From positions 1 to 64,000 of the forward strand of contig NZ_NCST01000001.1 in assembly GCF_002088975.1 (NCBI RefSeq): a stretch of 64,000 nucleotides of DNA. Direction: 5' to 3'. The notes beneath the pieces were generated by a model. That model was not told where the DNA came from. It worked only from the letters and a program-made list of their open reading frames with translations, and did not search any database. This DNA is from Henriciella aquimarina (GTDB lineage Bacteria > Pseudomonadota > Alphaproteobacteria > Caulobacterales > Hyphomonadaceae). Shown here piece by piece: positions 32,751-42,484 of the stretch; position 1 is the first letter of the stretch, and each line of letters starts with the position of its first letter. A program made the position numbers and the translations under genes.

Positions 32751-33509
32751 ATGACCTACGACTTTTCAGGCAAGAATGCCGTTGTGACCGGAGCGAGCCG
32801 GGGCATCGGCGCTGCGATTGCCCGCACCCTGGCCGAGGATGGCGCGCGCGTGGCCCTGGTCGCCCGCGACACCGAAGCGCTGGAAGCGCTCGCCAAGGAG
32901 CTGCCGAACGACCCCGTTGTATTGCATGCCGACCTCTCTTCCTCCGATGGCTGGAAGCCGCTGGCCGAAGCCATTGTCGAACAACTCGGCCCCGTCGACA
33001 TCCTGGTCAATAATGCAGGCGTCAATGTGCATGAGCCGGCCGGCGAGGTGAGTGAGGAGGGGCTCGATTCCACGCTCAGCGTGAATGTGCGCAACCTCAT
33101 CCTGCTGACCAATGCGCTGAGCGAGAGCCTGAAGTCGCGCAAGGGCAATGTCGTCAACATCTCCTCGGTCTCGGCGAGCACCGGCAGTATCGGGCAGATC
33201 GCCTATTCGGCGTCCAAGGGCGCGGTCAATTCCATGACCCGCAACCTCTCGATCGATATCGGCCGGTATGGCGTGCGCGTGAATGCCGTGGCGCCGGGCG
33301 TCATCGATGACGGCATGTGGACCACCGCCTTCGAAAGCGGCGCCGTCGACCGGGAGAAGACGATGGAGCGGATCAGCCGCGTCATCCCGCTGGAAGGGCG
33401 CTGGGGCAAGGCGCAGAACATCGCCGACGCCGTCGCCTTCCTCGCCTCCGACAAGGCCGATTACATCACAGGTCAGGTGCTGCGCGTCGATGGCGGTATT
33501 CTCGCCTGA
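32751..33509 (+). CDS. SDR family oxidoreductase (FabG-like)
   Basis: Classical short-chain dehydrogenase, 252 residues. Motifs: GASRGIGAAIA for the dinucleotide fold, NNAGVNV, catalytic Ser in ISSVSASTGS, Tyr/Lys in YSASKGAVNSMTR, and the C-terminal GQVLRVDGGIL. The Asp after the second strand is absent (VARD at the end of beta-2), so NADP is favoured weakly. It resembles 3-oxoacyl-ACP reductases but is not a confirmed fatty-acid enzyme. It lies 49 bp upstream of pdxH on the same strand. Confidence 0.9.
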   Translation: MTYDFSGKNAVVTGASRGIGAAIARTLAEDGARVALVARDTEALEALAKELPNDPVVLHADLSSSDGWKPLAEAIVEQLGPVDILVNNAGVNVHEPAGEVSEEGLDSTLSVNVRNLILLTNALSESLKSRKGNVVNISSVSASTGSIGQIAYSASKGAVNSMTRNLSIDIGRYGVRVNAVAPGVIDDGMWTTAFESGAVDREKTMERISRVIPLEGRWGKAQNIADAVAFLASDKADYITGQVLRVDGGILA

Positions 33510-33558
33510 CATCTGCGCCTATATGGGCCGAAGACCTGGTTTTAGGAGTTTCAGAGCG

Positions 33559-34230
33559 ATGAGTGATCAAAGCCCGTCCGATGTCATCCCACCCAGCCCG
33601 AGCGCTGAAGAGTATGGCGCCGATGCAACCGGCAAGCCGCTGATCCCGGACCTGACCGACCCGGTCCAGCTGTTCCGCGACTGGATGGCGGCCGCGCGCG
33701 AGAGCGAGCCGAACGATGCCAACGCCATGTCGCTGGCGACCGTCGACGTGCATGGCCGTCCGGACGTGCGGGTCGTTCTGCTCAAGGACATCTCGGCGGA
33801 GGGCTTTACCTTCTACACCAATTTCGAGAGCGTGAAGGGCGTCCAGCTCAAGGACAATCCGGTCGCCGCGCTCGGTTTTCACTGGAAGTCGCTGCGCCGT
33901 CAGGTGCGGGTCCGCGGGTCCGTCGAGCGGGTGACAGAGGCCGAGGCCGATACCTATTTCGCCTCGCGCGCCCGGATCAGCCGGCTGAGCGCGATTGCGT
34001 CCGACCAGTCGCGGCCGCTGCCGTCGCGCGATGTCTTCGAAGACCGCATCAAGGCGCTCGAGGCCGAGTATGAGGGGCGTGAGGACATTCCCCGGCCGTC
34101 ACACTGGGGCGGCTATCGCGTCGTGCCGGACGAGATGGAGTTCTGGCAGGACCAGGCTTTCCGCATGCATGACCGGCTGAAATTCGTCATGAAGAATGGC
34201 GTCTGGACGACCGACCGCCTCTATCCCTGA
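33559..34230 (+). CDS. pdxH: Pyridoxamine 5'-phosphate oxidase
   Basis: FMN enzyme that makes pyridoxal 5'-phosphate from the amine or alcohol form. The 223-residue protein has DANAMSLATVDVHGRPDVRVVLLKDI, FYTNFESVKG, FHWKSLRRQVRVRG and the C-terminal HWGGYRVVPDEMEFWQ with RLYP at the end. The start follows TTTAGGAGTTTCAGAGCG. Its product feeds the PLP enzymes in this window, such as ArgD. It ends 9 bp before the convergent desaturase gene. Confidence 0.97.
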   Translation: MSDQSPSDVIPPSPSAEEYGADATGKPLIPDLTDPVQLFRDWMAAARESEPNDANAMSLATVDVHGRPDVRVVLLKDISAEGFTFYTNFESVKGVQLKDNPVAALGFHWKSLRRQVRVRGSVERVTEAEADTYFASRARISRLSAIASDQSRPLPSRDVFEDRIKALEAEYEGREDIPRPSHWGGYRVVPDEMEFWQDQAFRMHDRLKFVMKNGVWTTDRLYP

Positions 34231-34239
34231 CCTTGGACC

Positions 34240-35112
34240 TCAGAGACTGTGAACGTCCGCCCCGCGGGCCAGCAGGATCGGCTTCATCTGCCAGTAGGCC
34301 ATCGGCGTGCGATAGAGCGGGATGCGTGGGTGCAGGTGATGCACGATATGATACTGCATGCCAAATGAGCCGAGATTGCCGAGGACCGACCGGAAGCTGC
34401 GCGTCGTGCGGTAGCGGGCGGTCTCATTCGCCGGGTGATGCGGCGCCCAGCTCAGGAAAAACTGGATATAGGTGTAGGCGAGGTGATGCGGCAGCCACCA
34501 GAGCGCCGCGGCCTCGATGGCATGCCCGGACCAGGCCAGCGCGATCAGCGTGGCAAACCAGGTCAGCCGGTAAAGCGCCGCCTCCCGCAGGATGCCGATC
34601 TTCTTCAGCCGGATCAGCGTGCGCGCATAGGCGTTGAAGGCGCCTTCCCCGCGCGGCTGGCGGTTCTGGATCGAGCGCCAGATGGCGTGCCACGGGCCCC
34701 GGGCGCGCGAGGAGATGTCCGGGTCGAGCTCCGGGTGATTGGTGTGGCGGTGATGTTCGAGATGGGTCGCCTTGGCCACGCTATAGGGCAGGGCGAGCGG
34801 AATGGTGGAGAGATGGCCGACCGCTTCGTTCAGCCAGTAGAGCTTCGAGCCGGGCCGCGCGATGATGTCGTGCTGGGCCTCGTGTGAGGCCAGATAGCTG
34901 AGTGTGGCGTTGATCGTGGCAATGAGCAGCCCGGCCCAGACCGGGAGGACGCCCATGAAGACGAGCGGCCAGAGCGACAGCCAGACAGCCAGATTCGCAA
35001 ACGATCCGATGACGACCAGCCAGGGAAACTTCCCGATATGCTGGCGGGCGATATCGCGCTCGAGGCGGGCGAGTTCGGTAGGCGAGAGCAGGGTGAGATC
35101 GCGTTCGCTCAT
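34240..35112 (-). CDS. Fatty acid desaturase family membrane protein
   Basis: A 290-residue membrane di-iron protein. Three His clusters are visible: HEAQHD (77-82), HLEHHRHTNH (117-126) and HIVHHLHP near 265. Helices lie at residues 30-72, 92-112 and 195-225. This is the class that includes fatty acyl desaturases and carotenoid ketolases/hydroxylases; the ordering fits either. It starts inside the stop of the small gene upstream (TAATG at 35114-35110), so the two are translated together. Confidence 0.85.
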   Translation of the reverse strand: MSERDLTLLSPTELARLERDIARQHIGKFPWLVVIGSFANLAVWLSLWPLVFMGVLPVWAGLLIATINATLSYLASHEAQHDIIARPGSKLYWLNEAVGHLSTIPLALPYSVAKATHLEHHRHTNHPELDPDISSRARGPWHAIWRSIQNRQPRGEGAFNAYARTLIRLKKIGILREAALYRLTWFATLIALAWSGHAIEAAALWWLPHHLAYTYIQFFLSWAPHHPANETARYRTTRSFRSVLGNLGSFGMQYHIVHHLHPRIPLYRTPMAYWQMKPILLARGADVHSL

Positions 35113-35306
35113 TAGATCCAGCGCCCCCTGATCTGGGCCGGGATGCCGAGGGCGGCGGCCACAATGATTCCCACAGTAAGCGGAGACAGGTCGAAGGGCG
35201 GGGTCCAGGCCATACGCTTGATCAGCTGGGCGGTCAGCGGCGTCAGGAAGCCGAACGCGAAGATTATCGGCCCGAGATAGAAGAGCGCCTTCATCAGCGT
35301 GATCAT
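35112..35306 (-). CDS. Small membrane protein coupled to the desaturase
   Basis: A 64-residue protein with two helices (ALFYLGPIIFAFGFLTPLTAQL and LTVGIIVAAALGIPAQI) around the basic-acidic turn KRMAWTPPFDL. Its stop shares a base with the desaturase start. The start is uncertain: ATG at 35306 or at 35294, neither with a strong ribosome site. It may be a structural partner or regulator of the desaturase. Not recognised. Confidence 0.65.
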   Translation of the reverse strand: MITLMKALFYLGPIIFAFGFLTPLTAQLIKRMAWTPPFDLSPLTVGIIVAAALGIPAQIRGRWI

Positions 35307-35367
35307 GATTGTGAGCCCCCACCTGACTGTGTCTACAGCAGTCTCCGAGCACGTCGCAGGCTGCATC

Positions 35368-35380
35368 TGACAGTGTGTCA
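35368..35380. promoter_or_regulatory. Short palindrome upstream of the desaturase pair
   Basis: TGACA-gtg-TGTCA sits 62 bases before the start at 35306. It is placed as an operator could be. Weak evidence from length alone. Confidence 0.3.
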
Positions 35381-35482
35381 CGGAATTTAGCCTCAGATCG
35401 GTAAATAACCGGTTTCATCCGGAAAATTTTCTCAATCCGATCAACGGCTTTCGGGCGGGAGATTAACCATGACCGCCGGTCT

Positions 35483-35514
35483 GGAGACCCATCCTGCAGG
35501 CAGAATGGGTCTCC
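35483..35514 (-). terminator. Hairpin after the Glyoxalase_8-type gene
   Basis: GGAGACCCAT/ATGGGTCTCC stem of 10 bp with a 12-base loop, 8 bases after the minus-strand stop at 35522. No strong U-run follows. Confidence 0.6.
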
Positions 35515-35521
35515 TTATGGT

Positions 35522-35974
35522 TTAAATGATGCCGGCATCCTCGCGCTGAACGATCAGATGCGGGACGCCATCGCTGGTCTTGTTCCAGGAGACGCCGTCT
35601 TCGCCGATCATGCCGGTCACGCGCTGGCGCATGCCCGAAAAGCTTTCGAATTCAACCACGTCGACCGGCACGTCGAAGTGCAGCGTCACCTCGTAGCCCA
35701 TGCCGCCGGCCAGCTCGCGCACGGCGTGGACGCGGCCTTCATAAGGCTGCTTGAGATAGCGCCCGGTAACCCGTTCGCCGACCTGTAGCGGGATTTCCGG
35801 CTGGTTGGACAGCCTGGCCGAGGCGGTGTTCCAGTCGCGATAGCCGAGTTCGGCGGCTACGAGTTCCAGCGCCTTTGAGTGGCTGATGGAGGGGCCGCGC
35901 GCGGCATGTTCCGCGCGGATTTCACGGGCGCGTGCCTTGGCCTGGGCCCGTGTGGTGGGAGGGTTGGATGTCAT
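35522..35974 (-). CDS. Glyoxalase-superfamily (Glyoxalase_8-type N-terminus) protein
   Basis: A 150-residue cytoplasmic protein. Residues 5-55 (AQAKARAREIRAEHAARGPS, then SHSKALELVAAELGYRDWNT) form the short helical module found at the N-terminus of Glyoxalase_8-type proteins. The rest (GERVTGRYLKQPYEGRVHAV and YEVTLHFDVPVDVVEF) is a small beta-rich domain of unknown role. AAAGGTC precedes the ATG. It is transcribed alone between GDPD and the desaturase genes. Confidence 0.75.
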   Translation of the reverse strand: MTSNPPTTRAQAKARAREIRAEHAARGPSISHSKALELVAAELGYRDWNTASARLSNQPEIPLQVGERVTGRYLKQPYEGRVHAVRELAGGMGYEVTLHFDVPVDVVEFESFSGMRQRVTGMIGEDGVSWNKTSDGVPHLIVQREDAGII

Positions 35975-36070
35975 GGCGATGACCTTTCGCGAGTCGCTTC
36001 CGGTCGTTTCTCAGCGGGCGTTCGCCTTGCCGCAGACCGGTCGATGACACGTCAAAGGTCTGGTCAGTGG

Positions 36071-36119
36071 CGCAAGCGTGGATGCTTGCGGAGATCTTCA
36101 CCCTCGGATGGTCCCATCC
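36071..36119 (-). other. Two small hairpins between GDPD and the Glyoxalase_8-type gene
   Basis: GGATG/CATCC (36106-36119) and CGCAAGC/GCTTGCG (36071-36090) lie in the 229-bp intercistronic region. They may end the GDPD transcript or form part of the next gene's leader; there is no U-run, so I cannot choose. Confidence 0.3.
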
Positions 36120-36203
36120 GGCGAACGGCAGGTGTCTCGAACCTGAGCGCGGGCTAATATGCCTGCGCCGGGGGTTCGTCAAGCCTGCCGGCACGCCGGA
36201 AGA

Positions 36204-37187
36204 TCAGAAGTCGCGCATGCATTCCTTGCGGGCGATGTCCTGGGCAGTACCGATCCAGCCATCGGCCCGCGCGAGGCGGTAAGGCACGTCGGTCGCCAGC
36301 ATGGTCAGTCCGTCGCGGGCCAGCGCGCTGTATTCGGACGGATCGCCATCGGCCCAGTAAGTGTCGTCCAGCCGCTCGCCGGGCCGGCCGAGCGTGCCGA
36401 AAGCGCTTTCGATTCCCTTGTCCGCAAGCGCCTGCCACTTGCCAGGCGAAGGGGAGTTGGTGCCGGTCCAGGCGATGAGGTGGTCGGGATCGATTCCGTC
36501 CGCGAGCAGTTCGGCCTCATCTTGCGGCCCGCCAATGCCGGCGGTCATCATCAGCTCGGGCGCGAGCTTGGCGACCTGTCGGGCCTCACTGTCATTATAG
36601 GTGATCAGGATGACGTTCGATTCCGCCCCAGCCGCCCGCACCGCGTCGATGATGTTGCGGAAGCTGGTCGTTTCCTTGCGGTCGAGCTCCAGGATCGCAC
36701 CGTTCTCGACCGCCCAGGCCAGCGCGTCTGACAGTTTCGGCGGATGGAAACCGGTGACCGTGCCCTCATTGTCGACAAGATCGAGCGCGGCGATGTCGGT
36801 CCAGTCGGTATCGGCGACCGGGCCGGAGCCGGTCGTCGTGCGCCCGAGCGAGCGGTCGTGCATGAGGAAGAGCGTGCCGTCGCGGCTTTCGGCAATGTCG
36901 ACTTCCATGATGAAGGCGGCATTCGACAGCGTGTTCTCCAGCGTCTCGATGGCATTTTCCGGATAGCCGGGCATCGGCCCGCCACGGTGAGCCGCCAGCA
37001 TCAGGCCACCTTCCTCGCGCACACAGTCGAACAGGGCAGGCAGCTTGCTGGTTGTGTCTTCCACCGAGACCGCCTCCACCGCATCGGCACTGGCCGTGCC
37101 GGAAGTTGAGGTGGCGGCCGGCTGCTCGCAGGCGGCGAGCCATGCGACACCAAGCACTGAAAAAACAACGGGTTTGAGACGCTTCAT
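36204..37187 (-). CDS. Glycerophosphodiester phosphodiesterase family lipoprotein
   Basis: Hydrolyses glycerophosphodiesters to an alcohol and glycerol 3-phosphate. The 327-residue protein has a lipobox in VLGVAWLAAC, then a Ser/Thr/Glu-rich linker. The GDPD core is LAAHRGGPMPGYPENAIETL, with HR and PEN residues, then EVDIAESRDGTLFLMHDRSLGR with the Glu-x-Asp and His ligands. The TIM barrel continues to the C-terminus. The start is 37187 or 37190 (ATGATG, preceded by GAGGA). The frame stays open far upstream but that part is the antisense of the next gene. Confidence 0.92.
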   Translation of the reverse strand: MKRLKPVVFSVLGVAWLAACEQPAATSTSGTASADAVEAVSVEDTTSKLPALFDCVREEGGLMLAAHRGGPMPGYPENAIETLENTLSNAAFIMEVDIAESRDGTLFLMHDRSLGRTTTGSGPVADTDWTDIAALDLVDNEGTVTGFHPPKLSDALAWAVENGAILELDRKETTSFRNIIDAVRAAGAESNVILITYNDSEARQVAKLAPELMMTAGIGGPQDEAELLADGIDPDHLIAWTGTNSPSPGKWQALADKGIESAFGTLGRPGERLDDTYWADGDPSEYSALARDGLTMLATDVPYRLARADGWIGTAQDIARKECMRDF

Positions 37188-37295
37188 CATGTCCTCAGGC
37201 TTTGACTTTCTTGCTGGGAACCCTAACCGCTCATACAAGGAAAGTGAACGCCGCGTCACGCAACGGAAGATAAAGACCACTCGGAGGAGAATACG

Positions 37296-38921
<1,626 letters not shown>

Positions 38922-38926
38922 GACCC

Positions 38927-39700
38927 ATGGATTTTGATCTCAAGGACAAGACCGTTTTCGTTGCCGGGGCGAGCCGCGGCATCGGTTTGGGGATCGTGGA
39001 ATCCCTGCTGGCAGAAGGCGCTCGCGTGGCCATGGCGGCGCGCGGCGCCGAGAAGCTTGAAGAGGAACGCGCGCGCCTCGCCGCCAAATATGGCGAAGAC
39101 CGCGTCTGGGCCCGGGCCGGAGACCTCCGCGATAGTGCGACGCTCGACAGCATGGTCGAGGCGATCGAGACCGGCTTCGGCCCGCTCTGGGGCGCGGTCG
39201 CCAATGTCGGTATCCATCCCTGCCCGCCGGGCTTCGACATTGACGACGAGACCTGGTCTGCGGGAATGCAGCAGAACCTCGACAGTGCCTACCGGCTTGC
39301 CCGCAGCGTTCTGAAGCGCATGCAGCCACGCGGCGAGGGGGCCATCGTGATGATCTCCTCCATCGCCGGTGTCGACGCGCTCGGCTCGCCGCTGACTTAT
39401 GGCACGGGCAAGGCGGCCATGAATCACATGGCCAGGGAACTGGCCCGGATCGTCGGTCCGTCGGGTATTCGCGTAAATGTGATCGCGCCGGGAAACATCA
39501 TCTTTCCGGGCGGCACGTGGGAAGCGGCCATCAATAGCGAGCGCGGTGAGGCCTGGCAGAAATGGGTACGCCGGGAGGTGCCATTGCAGCGTTTCGGACA
39601 GGTTCAGGAGATCGGCGATGCCGCCGCCTTCCTGCTCAGTTCGCGTGCGAGCTTCCTTACGGGCGCCGTCATCCCGGTCGATGGCGGACAGACCCGCTGA
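38927..39700 (+). CDS. SDR family oxidoreductase
   Basis: Short-chain dehydrogenase of 257 residues. Motifs: VAGASRGIGLGIVE, then the Ser of MISSIAGVDALG and Tyr/Lys of LTYGTGKAAMNHMAREL. NAG is replaced by ANVGIHP, a common variation. The C-terminus (GAVIPVDGGQTR) is typical. It starts 5 bp after the acyl-CoA ligase stop, so they form an operon and may act on the same acyl intermediate; substrate unknown. Confidence 0.9.
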   Translation: MDFDLKDKTVFVAGASRGIGLGIVESLLAEGARVAMAARGAEKLEEERARLAAKYGEDRVWARAGDLRDSATLDSMVEAIETGFGPLWGAVANVGIHPCPPGFDIDDETWSAGMQQNLDSAYRLARSVLKRMQPRGEGAIVMISSIAGVDALGSPLTYGTGKAAMNHMARELARIVGPSGIRVNVIAPGNIIFPGGTWEAAINSERGEAWQKWVRREVPLQRFGQVQEIGDAAAFLLSSRASFLTGAVIPVDGGQTR

Positions 39701-39800
39701 GCGGGCTCACCCCTCGTCAATCCTAGCCGGGGCCTTTGCGAAAACCGCGGGGCAGGATAAGGCTCAGGGCGTTTGAAGGGTAACGGTCGGGGAGTAGACC

Positions 39801-40697
39801 ATGAGTGAAGCCATTCCGAAGGCAGGCTGGCGCCTGAAACTGGCAGGCGGCGCGCTGGCCTTGTCCGTCATCGCGGTGCTGTGGTTCATCGCTGCGGCGC
39901 TGGGCACCAAGATGGGCCTGTGGAGCTGGCAGTTCGGGCTTGGCACCATGACGATTGGCTGGGGGCCGAAGATCGCTTTCGTTGCGACCGGTCTGGCCGT
40001 GGTCGCCCTTGTCCTCGGTTTCACCAAGGCGCCGCGCACCAAGCCGGTCATACTCTCTCTGGCGGCGCTGCTGATCGCCCTCATGGTCCTGTTCCGCCTG
40101 ATCGGGTTCGGGGCGCAGGCCGCGAGCCTGCCGCCGATCCACGATGTCCAGACCGACTGGTCCGAACCGGTTCGCTTCTCCGAAGCGCTCCTGGCCCAGC
40201 GCAAGAGTGCGGACGCCATGAACCCGGTCGAGGATGAACCGGTGATCCCGGAAGCCGCCGATGAACGCTGGCCCGGCACCGGTGGGCGTCTGGTCTCGGA
40301 AGTCCAGGAAGAAGCCGAGCATGAACGCACCGTCGATGGCGAAACCGTGCCGCCGGCCTATGACCGCCCGATCGAGCCGCTCTATTTCGACCAGCCGGTC
40401 AGCCAGGTGGCCGAGCTTGCCGTGACGCTGGCGGAGAAGCGCGGCTGGGACATCTTCTCGCGGCCGCAGACGGACGGGGAGACCGAGCAGACCGTGCTGG
40501 AGGCTACGGCCACAACGGGCTGGTTCGGCTTCAAGGACGACATCGCCGTGCGCATCCGCGATATGGATGGTACGACGCGCGTCGACATGCGCTCGATCAG
40601 CCGTGTCGGCCTGTCCGATCTCGGGGCGAATGCGAAACGGGTCTCGGACTTCCTGACCGAGCTTGAGGACCGCGGCGACGGGCGTCTGGAGCCCTGA
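39801..40697 (+). CDS. DUF1499 membrane protein
   Basis: A 298-residue protein with an N-terminal membrane part (three or four helices, residues 13-115) and a C-terminal DUF1499 domain: LPPIHDVQTDWSEPVRFSEALL, then PLYFDQPVSQVAELAVTLAE and VRIRDMDGTTRVDMRSISRVG, which continues to residue 290. The family is of unknown function, and the soluble part probably faces the periplasm. The region between residues 140 and 185 is Pro/Glu-rich. It lies 100 bp after the SDR gene. Confidence 0.85.
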   Translation: MSEAIPKAGWRLKLAGGALALSVIAVLWFIAAALGTKMGLWSWQFGLGTMTIGWGPKIAFVATGLAVVALVLGFTKAPRTKPVILSLAALLIALMVLFRLIGFGAQAASLPPIHDVQTDWSEPVRFSEALLAQRKSADAMNPVEDEPVIPEAADERWPGTGGRLVSEVQEEAEHERTVDGETVPPAYDRPIEPLYFDQPVSQVAELAVTLAEKRGWDIFSRPQTDGETEQTVLEATATTGWFGFKDDIAVRIRDMDGTTRVDMRSISRVGLSDLGANAKRVSDFLTELEDRGDGRLEP

Positions 40698-40830
40698 TCG
40701 ACGCCGGGCCCGTTTCGGGCTATGGAAAGAGGGCTGCGTGACTGGCGCTTGAGGTGGGCCACCACCGGGGAGCGCAGCCTGACAACGCCGTGCGCCTGGG
40801 CATGAACCTCGATGAAAAGGAGGGTTGCCC

Positions 40831-41532
40831 ATGCCCGACCTCTCGCCGCTCTCTGTCGCTTTCCTCGTCTTTCCGAACGTCACCCAGCTGGACCTGACCG
40901 GTCCGGCGCAGGTGCTGTCGCGGCTCGGCAATACATCGGTCGACCTCGTCTGGAAGACCCGTGAGCCCGTCGCGACCGATTCCGGTTTCCCGCTCCTGCC
41001 CACGAAGACCTTCGAGGATGTGGACCGTGCCGATATCCTGTGCGTGCCCGGCGGCTTCGGCACGATGGATGTGATGCAGGATGCCGCCGCGCTCGACTGG
41101 GTGCGCCAGGTGGGCAAGGGGGCCGGCTGGGTCACGAGCGTCTGCACCGGCGCCCTGGTCCTCGGCGCGGCGGGCCTGCTCCAGGGCTACCGCGCGACGA
41201 CGCACTGGGCCTCGCATGACCAGCTCGCCTTCTTCGGGGCGACGCCTGTGAAAGAGCGCGTCGTGATCGACCGCAACCGCGCAACCGGCGGCGGGGTGAC
41301 CTCCGGCATCGATTTCGGCTTGCAGCTCGTTTCGGAGATCCGCGGCGAGGCGCATGCCCGCTTCGTCCAGCTTTCCATCGAATACGATCCACACCCGCCT
41401 TTTGACTCCGGCACGCCGGAGAAGGCGGATGCGGACACGCTCGAGCGCTATTGGGCGCTCGTCAACAAGGCGGCGCCAGGGCGCGTGGACAAGGTGAGGT
41501 CGATTGCGAAGGGGCTGGGCTTCGACGCCTAG
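40831..41532 (+). CDS. DJ-1/PfpI family protein
   Basis: A 233-residue class I glutamine amidotransferase-like protein of the isonitrile hydratase type. The nucleophile elbow is TSVCTGALVLGAAGLL (Cys near 103), preceded by FPNVTQLDLTGPAQVLSRL and LCVPGGFGT. Active as isonitrile hydratase, glyoxalase III-like or chaperone in relatives; here unknown. The start at 40831 follows AAAAGGAGGG. It ends in a four-base overlap with the convergent MBL hydrolase gene. Confidence 0.88.
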   Translation: MPDLSPLSVAFLVFPNVTQLDLTGPAQVLSRLGNTSVDLVWKTREPVATDSGFPLLPTKTFEDVDRADILCVPGGFGTMDVMQDAAALDWVRQVGKGAGWVTSVCTGALVLGAAGLLQGYRATTHWASHDQLAFFGATPVKERVVIDRNRATGGGVTSGIDFGLQLVSEIRGEAHARFVQLSIEYDPHPPFDSGTPEKADADTLERYWALVNKAAPGRVDKVRSIAKGLGFDA

Positions 41533-42440
41533 GCGGTTTTCTGAAGCGCCTTCCAGGTGAAGTCGGAGCGCACGGTTGGCTGCGCGTCCGGCGTCTCGAC
41601 ATAACCTTCCTCGACCAGCTTCAGCATCTGTCCGAGCACGGACATGGCCGCGGCCGGATGCAAGCGCTTGTCGACATCGGCATACATGGTCTCGACCATG
41701 CGCGGGATCTTGGTTTCGCCGGCCTTGAGATGCTTCACGATGGCGGCTTCGCGGTCGAGCCGGTGCTGGCGATAGGCTTGGATGAAGCCCTTCACGTCTT
41801 CGCGGACCGGGGCACCATGGGTTGGCCAGAGGATGTCGAAGTTGTGTTCCTCGATCTTGGTAAGCGAGCGCATATAGTCGGCCATGTTGCCATCCGGTGG
41901 CGCGACGATAGTGGTCGACCAGCCCATGATGTGATCGCCCGACAGGCAGGCATTTTCTTCACGCAGGCCGAAGCAGAGATGGTTGCTGGTGTGGCCCGGC
42001 GTCTCGATCACGTCGATCGTCCAGCCCGGCCCGGATATCACGTCGCCATCGCCGACCTTCACGTCCGGCATGAAGCCGAGATCGTCGGCCGAGCCAAGCT
42101 CTCCCTTGGCGGTCGGGACGCCGCAATTCTTCGCATAGGTCTTGCAGCCGGCCCAGTCCGCCAGCGGCTGGGCCAGCGGGGAATGGTCGGAGTGGCCGTG
42201 GGAAACGAGCACATGGGTAATCGTCTCGTCCTTCAGGGCCGCCTTCAGCGCCTCGAAATGCTCGTCCAGGACCGGACCCGGATCGAGCACGGCGACCTCG
42301 CCATGGCCGATGATGTAGACGCCGGTACCGACAAAGGTGAACGGCCCCGGATTGTTCGCGACGACGCGGCGGATCAGCGGGGAAACCTGTTCGACCTTTC
42401 CATATTCAAAGTCGAATTCCTTGATGAATGGAATGCCCAT
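41529..42440 (-). CDS. MBL-fold metallo-hydrolase
   Basis: A 303-residue metallo-beta-lactamase-fold hydrolase. Metal ligands are visible in VSHGHSDHSPLA (HxHxDH), ETPGHTSNHLCF and SGDHIMGW, plus the final ligand in WPTHGAP. The LACTB2-like C-terminal helical part follows (YRQHRLDREAAIVKHL), as in RNA- or nucleotide-hydrolysing relatives. Specificity unknown. Its stop overlaps that of the DJ-1 gene by four bases, and it is preceded by the ATP-grasp-like gene on the same strand 44 bp away. Confidence 0.9.
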   Translation of the reverse strand: MGIPFIKEFDFEYGKVEQVSPLIRRVVANNPGPFTFVGTGVYIIGHGEVAVLDPGPVLDEHFEALKAALKDETITHVLVSHGHSDHSPLAQPLADWAGCKTYAKNCGVPTAKGELGSADDLGFMPDVKVGDGDVISGPGWTIDVIETPGHTSNHLCFGLREENACLSGDHIMGWSTTIVAPPDGNMADYMRSLTKIEEHNFDILWPTHGAPVREDVKGFIQAYRQHRLDREAAIVKHLKAGETKIPRMVETMYADVDKRLHPAAAMSVLGQMLKLVEEGYVETPDAQPTVRSDFTWKALQKTA

Positions 42441-42484
42441 GGGACCTCTTCGGCATTTTTTCGAATCGTCTCCTGGAGACGATC

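Noticed and set aside
36071-36119. Riboswitch (FMN or glycine type) before the Glyoxalase_8-type gene
   Set aside because: An AGGGTGAAG string is suggestive of FMN, but the flanking conserved pieces and five-helix layout are absent.
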